DNA from: Novosphingobium hassiacum
Lineage (GTDB): Bacteria > Pseudomonadota > Alphaproteobacteria > Sphingomonadales > Sphingomonadaceae
Length of the DNA stretch: 64,000 bases
NCBI RefSeq assembly: GCF_014196055.1
Contig: NZ_JACICY010000002.1
Coordinates: 1-64,000, forward strand
Reading direction: 5' to 3'
Every line of letters begins with the position of its first letter. The stretch's first letter is position 1. Both the position numbers and the translations under genes were made by a program. Below are positions 45,522-54,014 of the stretch, in pieces. A model generated the notes under the pieces. That model saw only the letters and a program-made list of their open reading frames with translations. It was not told the origin of the DNA and did not search any database.

Positions 45522-46535
45522 TCAGATCCATCCGGCCAGTTCACGCCGGGTCAGGGCTTCGAGCATTGCCATGCCGTCATCGCCGGTATTGAGACAGGCG
45601 AGCGAGGCGAAATGCGTGCCCCCTGCCGCGACGAAATCATCGCGCCCGCGAATGGCCAGCTCCTCGAGCGTTTCGAGACAATCGGCGGAAAAGCCGGGCG
45701 CGGCAATAGCGATGCGCTTCGTGCCCTTGCGCCCCTCGGCGATCAGCACCGTGTCCGTCGCCGGTTCAAGCCACTTGGCGCGGCCGAAGCGCGACTGAAA
45801 GGTGGTTTCGATGCGCAAGTCGGGATGGCTCTGCGCGAACCTTTCACCAACCAGGCGCGAGGTCTTGCGGCAGTGGCAGTGGTAGGGATCGCCCAGATGC
45901 AGCGTGCGTTCGGGCATCCCGTGGTAAGACAGCAGCAGCAGTTCGGGCACGAAATCGAGGGCTTCGATCTGGCGCGACAGATCTGCGTGGAGCGCCGCGA
46001 TATAGGCCGGATCGTCGTGATAGGGGGGCAGCGTGCGCAGCGCGGGCAAGCGGCGACGCGCCTTGATCCAATCGGCCAGCGCATCGAGCGCCGAGGCGGT
46101 CGTCGCGCCCGAATAGTGTGGATAGAGCGGGGCGACGAGGATGCGTTCGCAGCCCATCGCCAGCAAGGCATCGAGTTCCTTGTCCATCGCGGGCGACTGG
46201 TAGCGCATCGCGTGGCGCACGATCGCCGCATCGCCCAACCGGCTCTGCAGCGCACGCGCCTGTCCGGCGGTGATCGCGGCGAGCGGCGAGCCCTCGTCGG
46301 TCCAGACTTGCGCGTAGGCGTGGGCAGACTTTTTCGGTCGGGTATTGAGGATGATCCCGCGCAGGATTGGCTGCCAGGCGATTGCCGGAATCTCGACCAC
46401 GCGCTTGTCCGAAAGGAACTGCTTGAGGTAGCGCTTGACCGACTTGGCATCGGGCGCGTCGGGCGTGCCGAGGTTGACGAGAAGCACGCCGACCTTGCCG
46501 GTGAGGATCGTCGGGTGGTCTGCGGGGCGGTCCAT
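45522..46535 (-). CDS. hemH: Ferrochelatase
   Basis: Inserts Fe(II) into protoporphyrin IX, last step of haem synthesis. 337 residues from ATG 46535. Signatures: GKVGVLLVNLGTPDAPDAKS, VAPLYPHYSGATTASALD, LLLSYHGMPERTLHLGDPYH with the catalytic His, FQSRFGRAKWLEPATD and APGFSADCLETLEEL with the late Glu. Its ATG overlaps the stop of the IorB-like gene (TGATG), so translation is probably coupled. The P450 next door consumes haem. Confidence 0.95.
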   Translation of the reverse strand: MDRPADHPTILTGKVGVLLVNLGTPDAPDAKSVKRYLKQFLSDKRVVEIPAIAWQPILRGIILNTRPKKSAHAYAQVWTDEGSPLAAITAGQARALQSRLGDAAIVRHAMRYQSPAMDKELDALLAMGCERILVAPLYPHYSGATTASALDALADWIKARRRLPALRTLPPYHDDPAYIAALHADLSRQIEALDFVPELLLLSYHGMPERTLHLGDPYHCHCRKTSRLVGERFAQSHPDLRIETTFQSRFGRAKWLEPATDTVLIAEGRKGTKRIAIAAPGFSADCLETLEELAIRGRDDFVAAGGTHFASLACLNTGDDGMAMLEALTRRELAGWI

Positions 46536-48844
46536 CAAAGTCCTTCGGAAATCAGCGGCAGGCGGCGGAAGCGCGCACCCGTGGCTGAAAAAAGCGCGTT
46601 GGCAACGGCAGGGGCGACCGCGACCATTCCCAGTTCGCCGGGATCGAACGGCTGTTCGTTGCTGTCGGCAAAGGCAATATCGACCTTCGGGCAATCGGCC
46701 AGCAAGGGCAGCCCGAGTTGCGACAGGCGACCTGCAAGCGGGCGCCCCTTGGCATAGCCGCTCGAACCGCCGACCGCGTGGGCGAGGCCGAACATCAAGC
46801 CGCCCTCGATCTGCTGGCGCGCTATGTCCATGTTCACGATCCGCCCGATGTCGACGAAAGCGCTGAGCCGTTCGACCCGCACCACGCCTGCTTCCTGACG
46901 CGCTGTGGCGACGACAGCGATGTGGCCCGAGCGCACCGTGTCATCGGCGGTGGCAAGGTCCATGCGGTGACAGGCGATGCCCTGCCCCGACGCCTCGATC
47001 CCGCCGCCCCATTGCGCCAATCGGGCGACGCCGGTCAGGCAAGCGACGAGGCGCGGCTCGCCGTCGAGCATGCCGACGCGGAACGAAAGCGGCTCCCTAC
47101 CCGCGAGATGCGCCATTTCATCGACGAAGCTTTCGGTGAAGAATGCGGTGTAGCCGTGCGCCTGTCCGCGGAACCGGGCGGTCGGCAGGCCAAGCGCGAG
47201 CGGGACGTGATCGACCGCCTTTTCCGGAATGCGATAGCGCGGCATCGCACCTTCGCAGGCCATCGGATCGGCGCGGTCCTGCAGGTCGAGCGCATTCCCT
47301 ACGCCCCACCCGTCGAGCAGGCGTGCACCGGATTCGCGCACCGTGGCGGGTACTGCGAGCTTGGCGCGCCAGCCGAGGACGCGCGACTTGTCGGGGCTCA
47401 AGGCCCCATCGAGCTGTGCCGAGAGCGGGGTGCGGGGAATTCCCGCGAGCGATTCCTGCCAGCGCGAACAGGTCAGTTGCACCGGCTTGCCGAGCGTCGT
47501 AGCGATCGCGGCGACCTCGGCAGCGATGCGCACGTCGAGCCGCGCGTCAAAGCTGCCGCCAGCGTGGAGGGGATAAACGATGACGTCGTGCCGCGGCAGA
47601 TTTGCAGCCCTTGCGGCGGCACGCCTTGCCCGTTCGGGGGCCTGGGTGGCGATCCACAATTCGAGCTTGCCCTGCCGCATCCGTGCGGTGGCGCTGGCGG
47701 TTTCGAGGGGCGCATGGAACGCAGGCTCGACATCGTAGCGCGCCGAAAGAGCGGGCTTTTGCAGCAGCGCATCGGGATCGCCCTCGGCGGAGATGCGCGT
47801 GGCCTCGCCTCTGGTCAGGGCCTTGTCGAGCGCGAGCAGAACCTTTTCGCTGTCGGCAATCGGACCATCGGCCTTGAAGCGCGGCTCCATCGCGCGAACG
47901 GCTTTGTCAGCCGCAAACCAGTTTGTCGCGGCAGCCGCGAGCCAGCGTTTGGCGCGAACGACTCCAACCAGACCGCGTACCGTGGCGGCGGCCTGCTTGT
48001 CGTAGCTCGACAGCAGGCTCGACCCTTGCGGGCCGTGTGCGATGGCGGCGAAGACCATGCCGGGCAGGCGTATGTCACCGGCGAAATTGAAGCTTCCATC
48101 GACCTTGGCAGGCAGGTCAAGCCGGGGATGGGACGCAGGGAAACCCTCGGGGAACTGCCCGGGACGCTGGCGCGGAGGTTCGGCACGCAGCACTGGCGGA
48201 TCGGGCGGATCGTAGGCCACCGCGCTATCGAGCAGTTCGGCAAAGGACAGCCGCTTGTTGCCGTGGATAACGACGCTGTTTCGCGTCTCGCATTCCTCCC
48301 AGCCGACGCCCCATTTGTCGGCCGCAGCCTGCGCCATCAACGCGCGCAGAGCAGCGCCGGCCTCACGCAAAGGCGTCTCGAAAGCGGCGAGCGCCGTGCC
48401 ATCGGCGGTAATCATCATCGGCCCGCGCTCGGCATGGAGGCGCGGCAAGATACCGGCGGGGTCATCACCCAGCGAGGCGAATGCGGGCATCCATAAGGGT
48501 GCCCATTTCGCCGAGAGCACGGGGTCGGCGTAAGCGGGGCTGATCGGTGCGGCTTCGACCGCGACCTTGCGCCAGTCTGCACCTGCTTCCTGCGCGACGA
48601 TCTGCGCAACAAGCGTGGTGATGCCCTGCCCCATTTCGCAGAACGGCACCGCGACGGTCAGGATGCAGTCGGACTTGCCGCCCGGTCCCCTCACCTTGCC
48701 CAGCTTGAGGAAGGCATCGACAACGTGTTCACCCTTGCCCGCGACGAGCGGCACAGCGTGGCGGCGCGGGATCAGCGGGAAGGCGATCAGCAGCGCCCCG
48801 CCGACCCCTGCTCCGACCAGCAGCCCTCGCCGCGTCAGGCGCAT
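46535..48844 (-). CDS. IorB-like molybdenum hydroxylase large subunit
   Basis: 769 residues of the xanthine dehydrogenase/isoquinoline 1-oxidoreductase beta family that binds molybdopterin cytosine dinucleotide. The twin-arginine start MRLTRRGLLVGAGVGGALLI suggests folded export by Tat. Family features: VPFCEMGQGITTLVAQIVAQ near the N-terminus, DVRIAAEVAAIATTLGKPVQ, GQAHGYTAFFTESFVDEMAH, and the C-terminal VDIGRIVNMDIARQQIEGGL. The 2Fe-2S small subunit usually encoded beside it is absent; instead mrp lies 5 bp upstream and hemH overlaps downstream. Substrate unknown (aldehyde or N-heterocycle). Confidence 0.87.
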   Translation of the reverse strand: MRLTRRGLLVGAGVGGALLIAFPLIPRRHAVPLVAGKGEHVVDAFLKLGKVRGPGGKSDCILTVAVPFCEMGQGITTLVAQIVAQEAGADWRKVAVEAAPISPAYADPVLSAKWAPLWMPAFASLGDDPAGILPRLHAERGPMMITADGTALAAFETPLREAGAALRALMAQAAADKWGVGWEECETRNSVVIHGNKRLSFAELLDSAVAYDPPDPPVLRAEPPRQRPGQFPEGFPASHPRLDLPAKVDGSFNFAGDIRLPGMVFAAIAHGPQGSSLLSSYDKQAAATVRGLVGVVRAKRWLAAAATNWFAADKAVRAMEPRFKADGPIADSEKVLLALDKALTRGEATRISAEGDPDALLQKPALSARYDVEPAFHAPLETASATARMRQGKLELWIATQAPERARRAAARAANLPRHDVIVYPLHAGGSFDARLDVRIAAEVAAIATTLGKPVQLTCSRWQESLAGIPRTPLSAQLDGALSPDKSRVLGWRAKLAVPATVRESGARLLDGWGVGNALDLQDRADPMACEGAMPRYRIPEKAVDHVPLALGLPTARFRGQAHGYTAFFTESFVDEMAHLAGREPLSFRVGMLDGEPRLVACLTGVARLAQWGGGIEASGQGIACHRMDLATADDTVRSGHIAVVATARQEAGVVRVERLSAFVDIGRIVNMDIARQQIEGGLMFGLAHAVGGSSGYAKGRPLAGRLSQLGLPLLADCPKVDIAFADSNEQPFDPGELGMVAVAPAVANALFSATGARFRRLPLISEGL

Positions 48845-48849
48845 CGCGC

Positions 48850-49815
48850 TCAGCGTTGCCCGTCGAGCCAGGCGAGCACGCCGCGCGCAATCGAGGCGAA
48901 GGCTTCGGCTTGCGGACCGTCACCGGCTGCGGGAGGATTGCCTGCATCGCTGTCCTGCCGGATCGACAGATCGAGCGGGATGCGCCCGAGGAACGGCAGG
49001 CCCATCGTGCGGGCGGCAGCTTCCGCACCGCCATTGCCGAACGGGTCGCTTTCCTCGCCACAGTGAGGGCAGATGTAGCCCGCCATGTTCTCGACCATGC
49101 CGACGAGCGGGACCTTGGCCTGCTCGAACAGTCCAATCGCGCGGGTGGCGTCCATCAGCGCGAGGTCCTGAGGGGTCGAGACGATCACCGCGCCAGCGGG
49201 CTTGTGCTTAGCGAGCATGGATAGCTGGACGTCGCCCGTGCCCGGCGGGAGGTCGACGACGATGATCTCGGTCTCGCCCCAGTGCGCATCGATCAACTGT
49301 TCGAGCGCCTTGCCCGCCATCGGCCCGCGCCACGCGATGGCCTGGCCGGGTTCGACGAGGTGCCCCATCGACAGCATCGGCACGCCGTAGGGACTGGGCA
49401 CCGGGATCATCTTGTTGCCCTCAGCCTCGGGACGGCGACCCTCGGTGGACAGCAGACGCGGCTGCGACGGGCCGTAGATATCGGCATCGACCAGCCCGAC
49501 CTTGCGCCCGAGGCGGGCCATGGCCACCGCGAGGTTGGCTGAAAGCGTCGACTTGCCGACGCCGCCCTTGCCCGAACCGACTGCAATGATCTGGCGTGCC
49601 TTGCGTTCGGCGGTCATGCCGAGGCGCACTTCGGCAGCGCCAGCCTTGCGCGCGGCATCGCGTACCGCCATTTCGAGCTTGTCGCGGTCCAACCGTTCGA
49701 GCCCACCGACTTCCAGCATGATCGTGGCAATGCCGTCAGCAAGCTTCAACGATTGCAGACGATCGCCCGCCGCGCCCATAACCGCTTCGCGCAAGGTTTG
49801 TTCTTCGATACTCAA
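48850..49815 (-). CDS. mrp: Mrp/ApbC/NBP35 family Fe-S cluster carrier ATPase
   Basis: 321 residues. An N-terminal DUF59/MIP18 domain (~1-80) is followed by a deviant Walker A ATPase (VGSGKGGVGKSTLSANLAVA), GLVDADIYGPSQPRLL and VVDLPPGTGDVQLSM. The bridging cysteine pair is YICPHCGEES. It carries 4Fe-4S clusters to apoproteins. Genes downstream encode a molybdenum hydroxylase (normally Fe-S dependent) and ferrochelatase, suggesting a metal-cofactor operon. Confidence 0.93.
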   Translation of the reverse strand: MSIEEQTLREAVMGAAGDRLQSLKLADGIATIMLEVGGLERLDRDKLEMAVRDAARKAGAAEVRLGMTAERKARQIIAVGSGKGGVGKSTLSANLAVAMARLGRKVGLVDADIYGPSQPRLLSTEGRRPEAEGNKMIPVPSPYGVPMLSMGHLVEPGQAIAWRGPMAGKALEQLIDAHWGETEIIVVDLPPGTGDVQLSMLAKHKPAGAVIVSTPQDLALMDATRAIGLFEQAKVPLVGMVENMAGYICPHCGEESDPFGNGGAEAAARTMGLPFLGRIPLDLSIRQDSDAGNPPAAGDGPQAEAFASIARGVLAWLDGQR

Positions 49816-49965
49816 GCCCGGTTCCCCGCTGATGACGTGCCCGCCTCCTAGCAGATGAATTTTGGGGAATGGACACTGTTTTTCGCGCGATCTGTTCCTA
49901 TAACAACACGCATGACAGAACTGGGCGGTTGGATCGCGCGTATTGGCCGGGAGCGCGGCTTTTTC

Positions 49966-51057
49966 ATGGCAGGCAAGAAGAGCCCGTGGGGTTCGGGCGG
50001 CGACGAGCCGCCGACTTCGGGTGACAAGGGTGACAGCCCGCCCTCAGGATCGCCCACGCCTCCAGCAGATGGACCGCGCAATCCATGGCTGCCCCCGCAG
50101 TCGGGCGAGCCGCCGCGCCGTGGACCGAACATCGAAGACATCTTTCGTGCCCGCAAGGGTGGCGGCGGTGGTGGGGGAGGCAATGGACCGACCATGCCGC
50201 GCCTGCCGCAACGGCCCGATGGAAAGTCATGGGCACCGATCGGCATTGGTCTGGTGATCGCAATATGGCTCGGCACGTCGATGGTCCACCGCATCGCCCC
50301 GCAAGAAAAGGCAGTGGTCACCACGTTCGGATCCTATTCCAGGACGCTCGATTCCGGCATGACCGTGACGCTGCCGTGGCCGATCCAGTCGGTGAACGTC
50401 CAGGACGTGACCTCGATCCGCCGCGAATCGATCCCCGAAGGCGATGGCGAGAAGCTGATGCTGACCGCTGATCAGAACCTGGTCGACCTGACCTATCTGG
50501 TGCGCTGGAACATCAAGGATCTGAAGCAATACACGTTCCAGCTGGCCGACCCCGACCAGACCGTGCGCGAGGTGGCCGAGGCGGCGATGCGCCAGTCGAT
50601 CGCCGAGGTGAACCTGAACGACGCGATGGGTTCGGGCCGCCAGCAGATCGAACAGAATGTGCGCGACCGCATGCAGAAGGTGCTCGACGCCTATCGCTCG
50701 GGCGTGTCGATCCAGGGCGTCGATATCAAGAAAACCGATCCGCCGACCAAGGTGGTGGACGCGTTCAAGGAAGTGCTTGCCTCGCAACAGGACGCGCAGA
50801 GCGAGATCAACCGGGCGCAGGCATGGGCGCAGCAGTTGACCGCGCGCGCGGGCGGCGAGGCAACCGCGTTCGACAAGGTTTACGAGCAGTACCGGCTCGC
50901 ACCCGAAGTGACGCGCCGCCGCATGTATTACGAGACGATGGAGCGCGTGCTGAGCCAGACCGACAAGGTCATCCTCGAATCACCCAATGTGCAGTCCTAT
51001 CTGCCGCTTCCCGAAATGAAGCGCACGCAGACCAAGCCTGCCGAGGGGGGTAACTGA
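49966..51057 (+). CDS. hflK: FtsH protease activity modulator HflK
   Basis: Membrane SPFH protein that assembles with HflC into a cage around FtsH and limits its degradation of membrane proteins. 363 residues from ATG 49966. The first ~85 residues are Gly/Pro-rich (KSPWGSGGDEPPTSGD; GGGGGGGNGPTMPRLPQRP), then a membrane helix (IGIGLVIAIWLGTSMVH) and the SPFH domain (APQEKAVVTTFGSYSRTLDS, DQNLVDLTYLVRWNI, coiled coil to ~350). hflC starts 1 bp after the stop. Confidence 0.93.
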   Translation: MAGKKSPWGSGGDEPPTSGDKGDSPPSGSPTPPADGPRNPWLPPQSGEPPRRGPNIEDIFRARKGGGGGGGGNGPTMPRLPQRPDGKSWAPIGIGLVIAIWLGTSMVHRIAPQEKAVVTTFGSYSRTLDSGMTVTLPWPIQSVNVQDVTSIRRESIPEGDGEKLMLTADQNLVDLTYLVRWNIKDLKQYTFQLADPDQTVREVAEAAMRQSIAEVNLNDAMGSGRQQIEQNVRDRMQKVLDAYRSGVSIQGVDIKKTDPPTKVVDAFKEVLASQQDAQSEINRAQAWAQQLTARAGGEATAFDKVYEQYRLAPEVTRRRMYYETMERVLSQTDKVILESPNVQSYLPLPEMKRTQTKPAEGGN

Positions 51058-51058
51058 G

Positions 51059-51910
51059 ATGAACGCCGTGCAAACCGTGTGGCAGGACCACAAGATCGCG
51101 ATCATCGCCGCATTCGTCGCGCTGCTGGCGCTGGCGAGCTGCTTCACCGTGGTCGATGAAAAGACCCAGGCCGTGATCATCCGGCTCGGCGAGCCCAATC
51201 GCGTGGTCAACAAGTTCAAGCCGAATGCCGACTTCGGCCAGACCGGCGCGGGCATCGTGCTGCGCATTCCGTTCATGGAGCAGATCGTCGAAGTCGACAG
51301 ACGCATCCTCGATCTCGACATGGAGCGCCAGCAGGTACTCTCCGCCGACCAGCGTCGTCTCGAAGTCGATGCCTTCGCGCGGTTCCGGATCATCGATCCG
51401 GTGCGTCTGGTGCAGACCGCCGGGACGACCGAGCGCGTGACCGAGCAGCTACAGCCGATTCTCAATTCGGCACTTCGGCAGGAACTGGGCAAGCGCACGT
51501 TCACGGCCTTGCTGACCGCCGACCGTGGCCGCGCGATGGAGCAGATCCGCGCCGGGCTCGACCGTGAAGCGCGTGAATATGGCGCCCAGATCATCGATGT
51601 GCGGATCAAGCGCGCCGACCTGCCCGAAGGCACCCCGCTCGAATCGGCATTCACCCGCATGGCGACCGCACGCCAGCAGGAAGCCGCCACGATCCGCGCA
51701 CAGGGCCAGAAGACCGCGGCAATCATTCGCGCGACCGCCGAAGCGACGGCGGCGAAGACGTATGCCGATGCGTTCAACAAGGACCCGGCGTTCTACGACT
51801 TCTACCGCGCAATGCAGAGCTACGACGCGACATTCTCGCAGAAGGGCTCGACCACATCGATCGTGCTCTCGCCCGAGAACGAGTATCTCAAGCAATTCCG
51901 GGGCAAATAA
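51059..51910 (+). CDS. hflC: FtsH protease activity modulator HflC
   Basis: 283 residues. N-terminal membrane segment (IAIIAAFVALLALASCFTVV), SPFH domain with DEKTQAVIIRLGEPNRVVNK and FMEQIVEVDRRILDLDMERQ, then an Ala-rich coiled coil (ARQQEAATIRAQGQKTAAII) and the C-terminal KGSTTSIVLSPENEYLKQF. Together with HflK it forms the FtsH regulatory complex. The pair is followed on the same strand by the degP-type protease gene. Confidence 0.94.
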   Translation: MNAVQTVWQDHKIAIIAAFVALLALASCFTVVDEKTQAVIIRLGEPNRVVNKFKPNADFGQTGAGIVLRIPFMEQIVEVDRRILDLDMERQQVLSADQRRLEVDAFARFRIIDPVRLVQTAGTTERVTEQLQPILNSALRQELGKRTFTALLTADRGRAMEQIRAGLDREAREYGAQIIDVRIKRADLPEGTPLESAFTRMATARQQEAATIRAQGQKTAAIIRATAEATAAKTYADAFNKDPAFYDFYRAMQSYDATFSQKGSTTSIVLSPENEYLKQFRGK

Positions 51911-52039
51911 GTCCCCCAAGCGTTGCAGCACCACGAAACGTGCCGTCGTTCAAAATCCGTTCAGGCAGATCGGCGTGAATCGGCGGTGAGATTTGAGAAG
52001 CGTCATGGCGCTTCGAACAGACAAAGAGGACCAGGCCAC

Positions 52040-53593
52040 GTGCGATATGCTTACGGTGTGACTTCCGCGCTGCTGCTGGCTGGCAGCGCCTTGACCTTGC
52101 TGACAGGCTTTCCGGCGGGTGCACAAGTCGCTCAGAACGACCAGTCGGAGATGCGGACCGTCGTTCCGCGTGCCGGAGCGCCTTCGAGCTTTGCCGACCT
52201 GACCCAGCAGTTGCAGCCAGCGGTGGTCAATATCTCCACCCGCCAGCGCGTGAAGGTGCAGAACACCAACCCCTTCGCCGGAACGCCGTTTGGCGACCTG
52301 TTCGGCGGCGGACAGGGTGGAGCGCCAGGCGGCGGAGGCCAGACGCGCGAGGCGCAGTCGCTTGGTTCGGGCTTCATCATCTCGGCCGATGGCTATGTAG
52401 TGACCAACAACCACGTGATCACCGCCGACGGTCAGGGCCAGGTCGAATCGATCACCGTGACCACGCCCGATGGCACAGAATATCCGGCCAAGCTGGTCGG
52501 CAAGGACGCCGCTTCGGATCTGGCCGTGCTCAAGATCAGCGCGCCGAAGGCCTTTCCGTTCGTGAAGTTCGGCGATTCGCGCAAGGCGCGGGTCGGTGAC
52601 TGGGTGATCGCCATCGGCAACCCGTTCGGACTTGGCGGCACGGTGACGCAGGGGATTGTCTCGGCGGTCTATCGCAACACCGGTTCGGGTTCGGCCTATG
52701 ACCGGTATCTTCAAACCGATGCTTCGATCAACCGGGGCAATTCGGGTGGTCCGATGTTCGACATGGCCGGCAACGTGATCGGCATCAACAACGCGATCTT
52801 CTCGCCCACCGGCGGGTCGGTAGGCATCGGCTTTGCAATCCCTGCAGAAATCGCCGCGCCGATCGTGGACAAGCTCCGCGCCGGACAGGCGATCGATCGC
52901 GGCTATCTGGGCGTTCGCATCCAGACGCTGTCGGAAGATCTTGCCGCATCGTTGGGCCTGCCCAAGAACCGGGGTGAGTTCATCCAGGCGGTTGAGCCAG
53001 GACAGGCTGCGGCCAAGGCGGGCATCCAGGGCGGTGACGTCGTCGTCAAGGTCGATGGCAAGGACGTCAGCCCCGACCAGACGCTATCGTTCATCGTGGC
53101 CAACACCACACCGGGCAAGAGCATCCCGGTTGAGCTGATCCGCAATGGCAAGCGCCTGACGGTGACAGCCGTGGTGGGCAAGCGTCCGAGCGAGGAAGAA
53201 CTGGCCAACCAGAGCTTCGACCCCGACGCGCAGCAGGACGACGACAGCTTTGCGGGCAATGGCACGCAGCAGCAGCCGGCGGGACCGAGCGTTCTGCAAA
53301 GCTCGCTCGGCCTTGCGACCATCCCGCTGACGCCGCAGATCGCGCGCCAGCTGGGTGCGGGTGAGGATGCCAAGGGCGTGGTGATCACTGCGGTTGACGG
53401 ATCGTCCGACGCCGCGGCCAAGGGGTTGCAGCGTGGCGACATCGTGTTGTCGGCGAACTACGTCAGCATTACGACGATTGCCGATCTCGAGCGCATCGTG
53501 CGAACCGCGAAGGCGGAGAAGCGCGAGGCGGTGCTGCTGCGCATCCAGCGTCGTGGCCAACCGGCGATCTACACGCCAATTCGCCTCCGCTAA
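52040..53593 (+). CDS. degP: Periplasmic DegP/HtrA-type serine protease
   Basis: 517 residues from GTG 52040, which follows AGAGGA. The signal peptide is RYAYGVTSALLLAGSALTLL plus AGA. The trypsin-like triad is H125 (VTNNHVI), D160 (ASDLAVLK) and S235 (RGNSGGPMF). Two PDZ domains follow (GYLGVRIQTLSEDLAASLGL ... GGDVVVKVDGKDVSP; and a second after ~400 with GLQRGDIVLSANYVSI). A Gln-rich linker separates them. It degrades misfolded envelope proteins; its place after hflKC makes a quality-control cluster. Confidence 0.94.
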   Translation: MRYAYGVTSALLLAGSALTLLTGFPAGAQVAQNDQSEMRTVVPRAGAPSSFADLTQQLQPAVVNISTRQRVKVQNTNPFAGTPFGDLFGGGQGGAPGGGGQTREAQSLGSGFIISADGYVVTNNHVITADGQGQVESITVTTPDGTEYPAKLVGKDAASDLAVLKISAPKAFPFVKFGDSRKARVGDWVIAIGNPFGLGGTVTQGIVSAVYRNTGSGSAYDRYLQTDASINRGNSGGPMFDMAGNVIGINNAIFSPTGGSVGIGFAIPAEIAAPIVDKLRAGQAIDRGYLGVRIQTLSEDLAASLGLPKNRGEFIQAVEPGQAAAKAGIQGGDVVVKVDGKDVSPDQTLSFIVANTTPGKSIPVELIRNGKRLTVTAVVGKRPSEEELANQSFDPDAQQDDDSFAGNGTQQQPAGPSVLQSSLGLATIPLTPQIARQLGAGEDAKGVVITAVDGSSDAAAKGLQRGDIVLSANYVSITTIADLERIVRTAKAEKREAVLLRIQRRGQPAIYTPIRLR

Positions 53594-53614
53594 CCGTAGG
53601 CGCCATTCACAATG

Positions 53615-53650
53615 AAAAAGGGCCGCCCCGGAAGGAGCGGCCCTTTTCTT
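53615..53650. terminator. Bidirectional terminator between degP and the small membrane protein gene
   Basis: AAAAGGGCCGC (from 53616) pairs with GCGGCCCTTTT (to 53647) with an A-run on the left and T-run on the right, so it can end both the plus-strand degP transcript and the minus-strand neighbour. Confidence 0.85.
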
Positions 53651-53669
53651 TGCGACCCTAAAATCGGGT

Positions 53670-53912
53670 TCAGTAGGTCGAAGGCGGATCGCTGGCCGGG
53701 AAGCTTTCGTCCGAGGCCTGATCGACGTTGTCCCAGCCCTTGGGGTCGGAGCGCATTCCCTCGGACCCGGCCGAGCGGACCTTGGCGAAGTTTTCACCCG
53801 ATCCTTCACCGTTTGCGAATGCGGCGGGGGATTGTTCAGCGTTCTGATTCTGCACCGATCGGTAAATGGCGTAACCGGCCGCGCCTACAGCGGCCCATTT
53901 CAGCAAGCCCAT
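53670..53912 (-). CDS. Small membrane protein with DESFPASDPP tail
   Basis: 80 residues from ATG 53912. One N-terminal helix (MGLLKWAAVGAAGYAIYRSV) is followed by an acidic, disordered tail ending DQASDESFPASDPPSTY. A DEASDESFPASDPP-like end is found on many small alphaproteobacterial proteins; its role is unknown to me. It shares the bidirectional terminator with degP. Confidence 0.7.
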   Translation of the reverse strand: MGLLKWAAVGAAGYAIYRSVQNQNAEQSPAAFANGEGSGENFAKVRSAGSEGMRSDPKGWDNVDQASDESFPASDPPSTY

Positions 53913-54014
53913 AGCGTGTCTCCTGCGGGAGAGGCAAAAGCCTCCCATCGGACAGGCAACGGTCGAAACCGCAAAAGGTTCAGGGCCGAAGCACAGCTGC
54001 GCCCGGGCGTGCGA

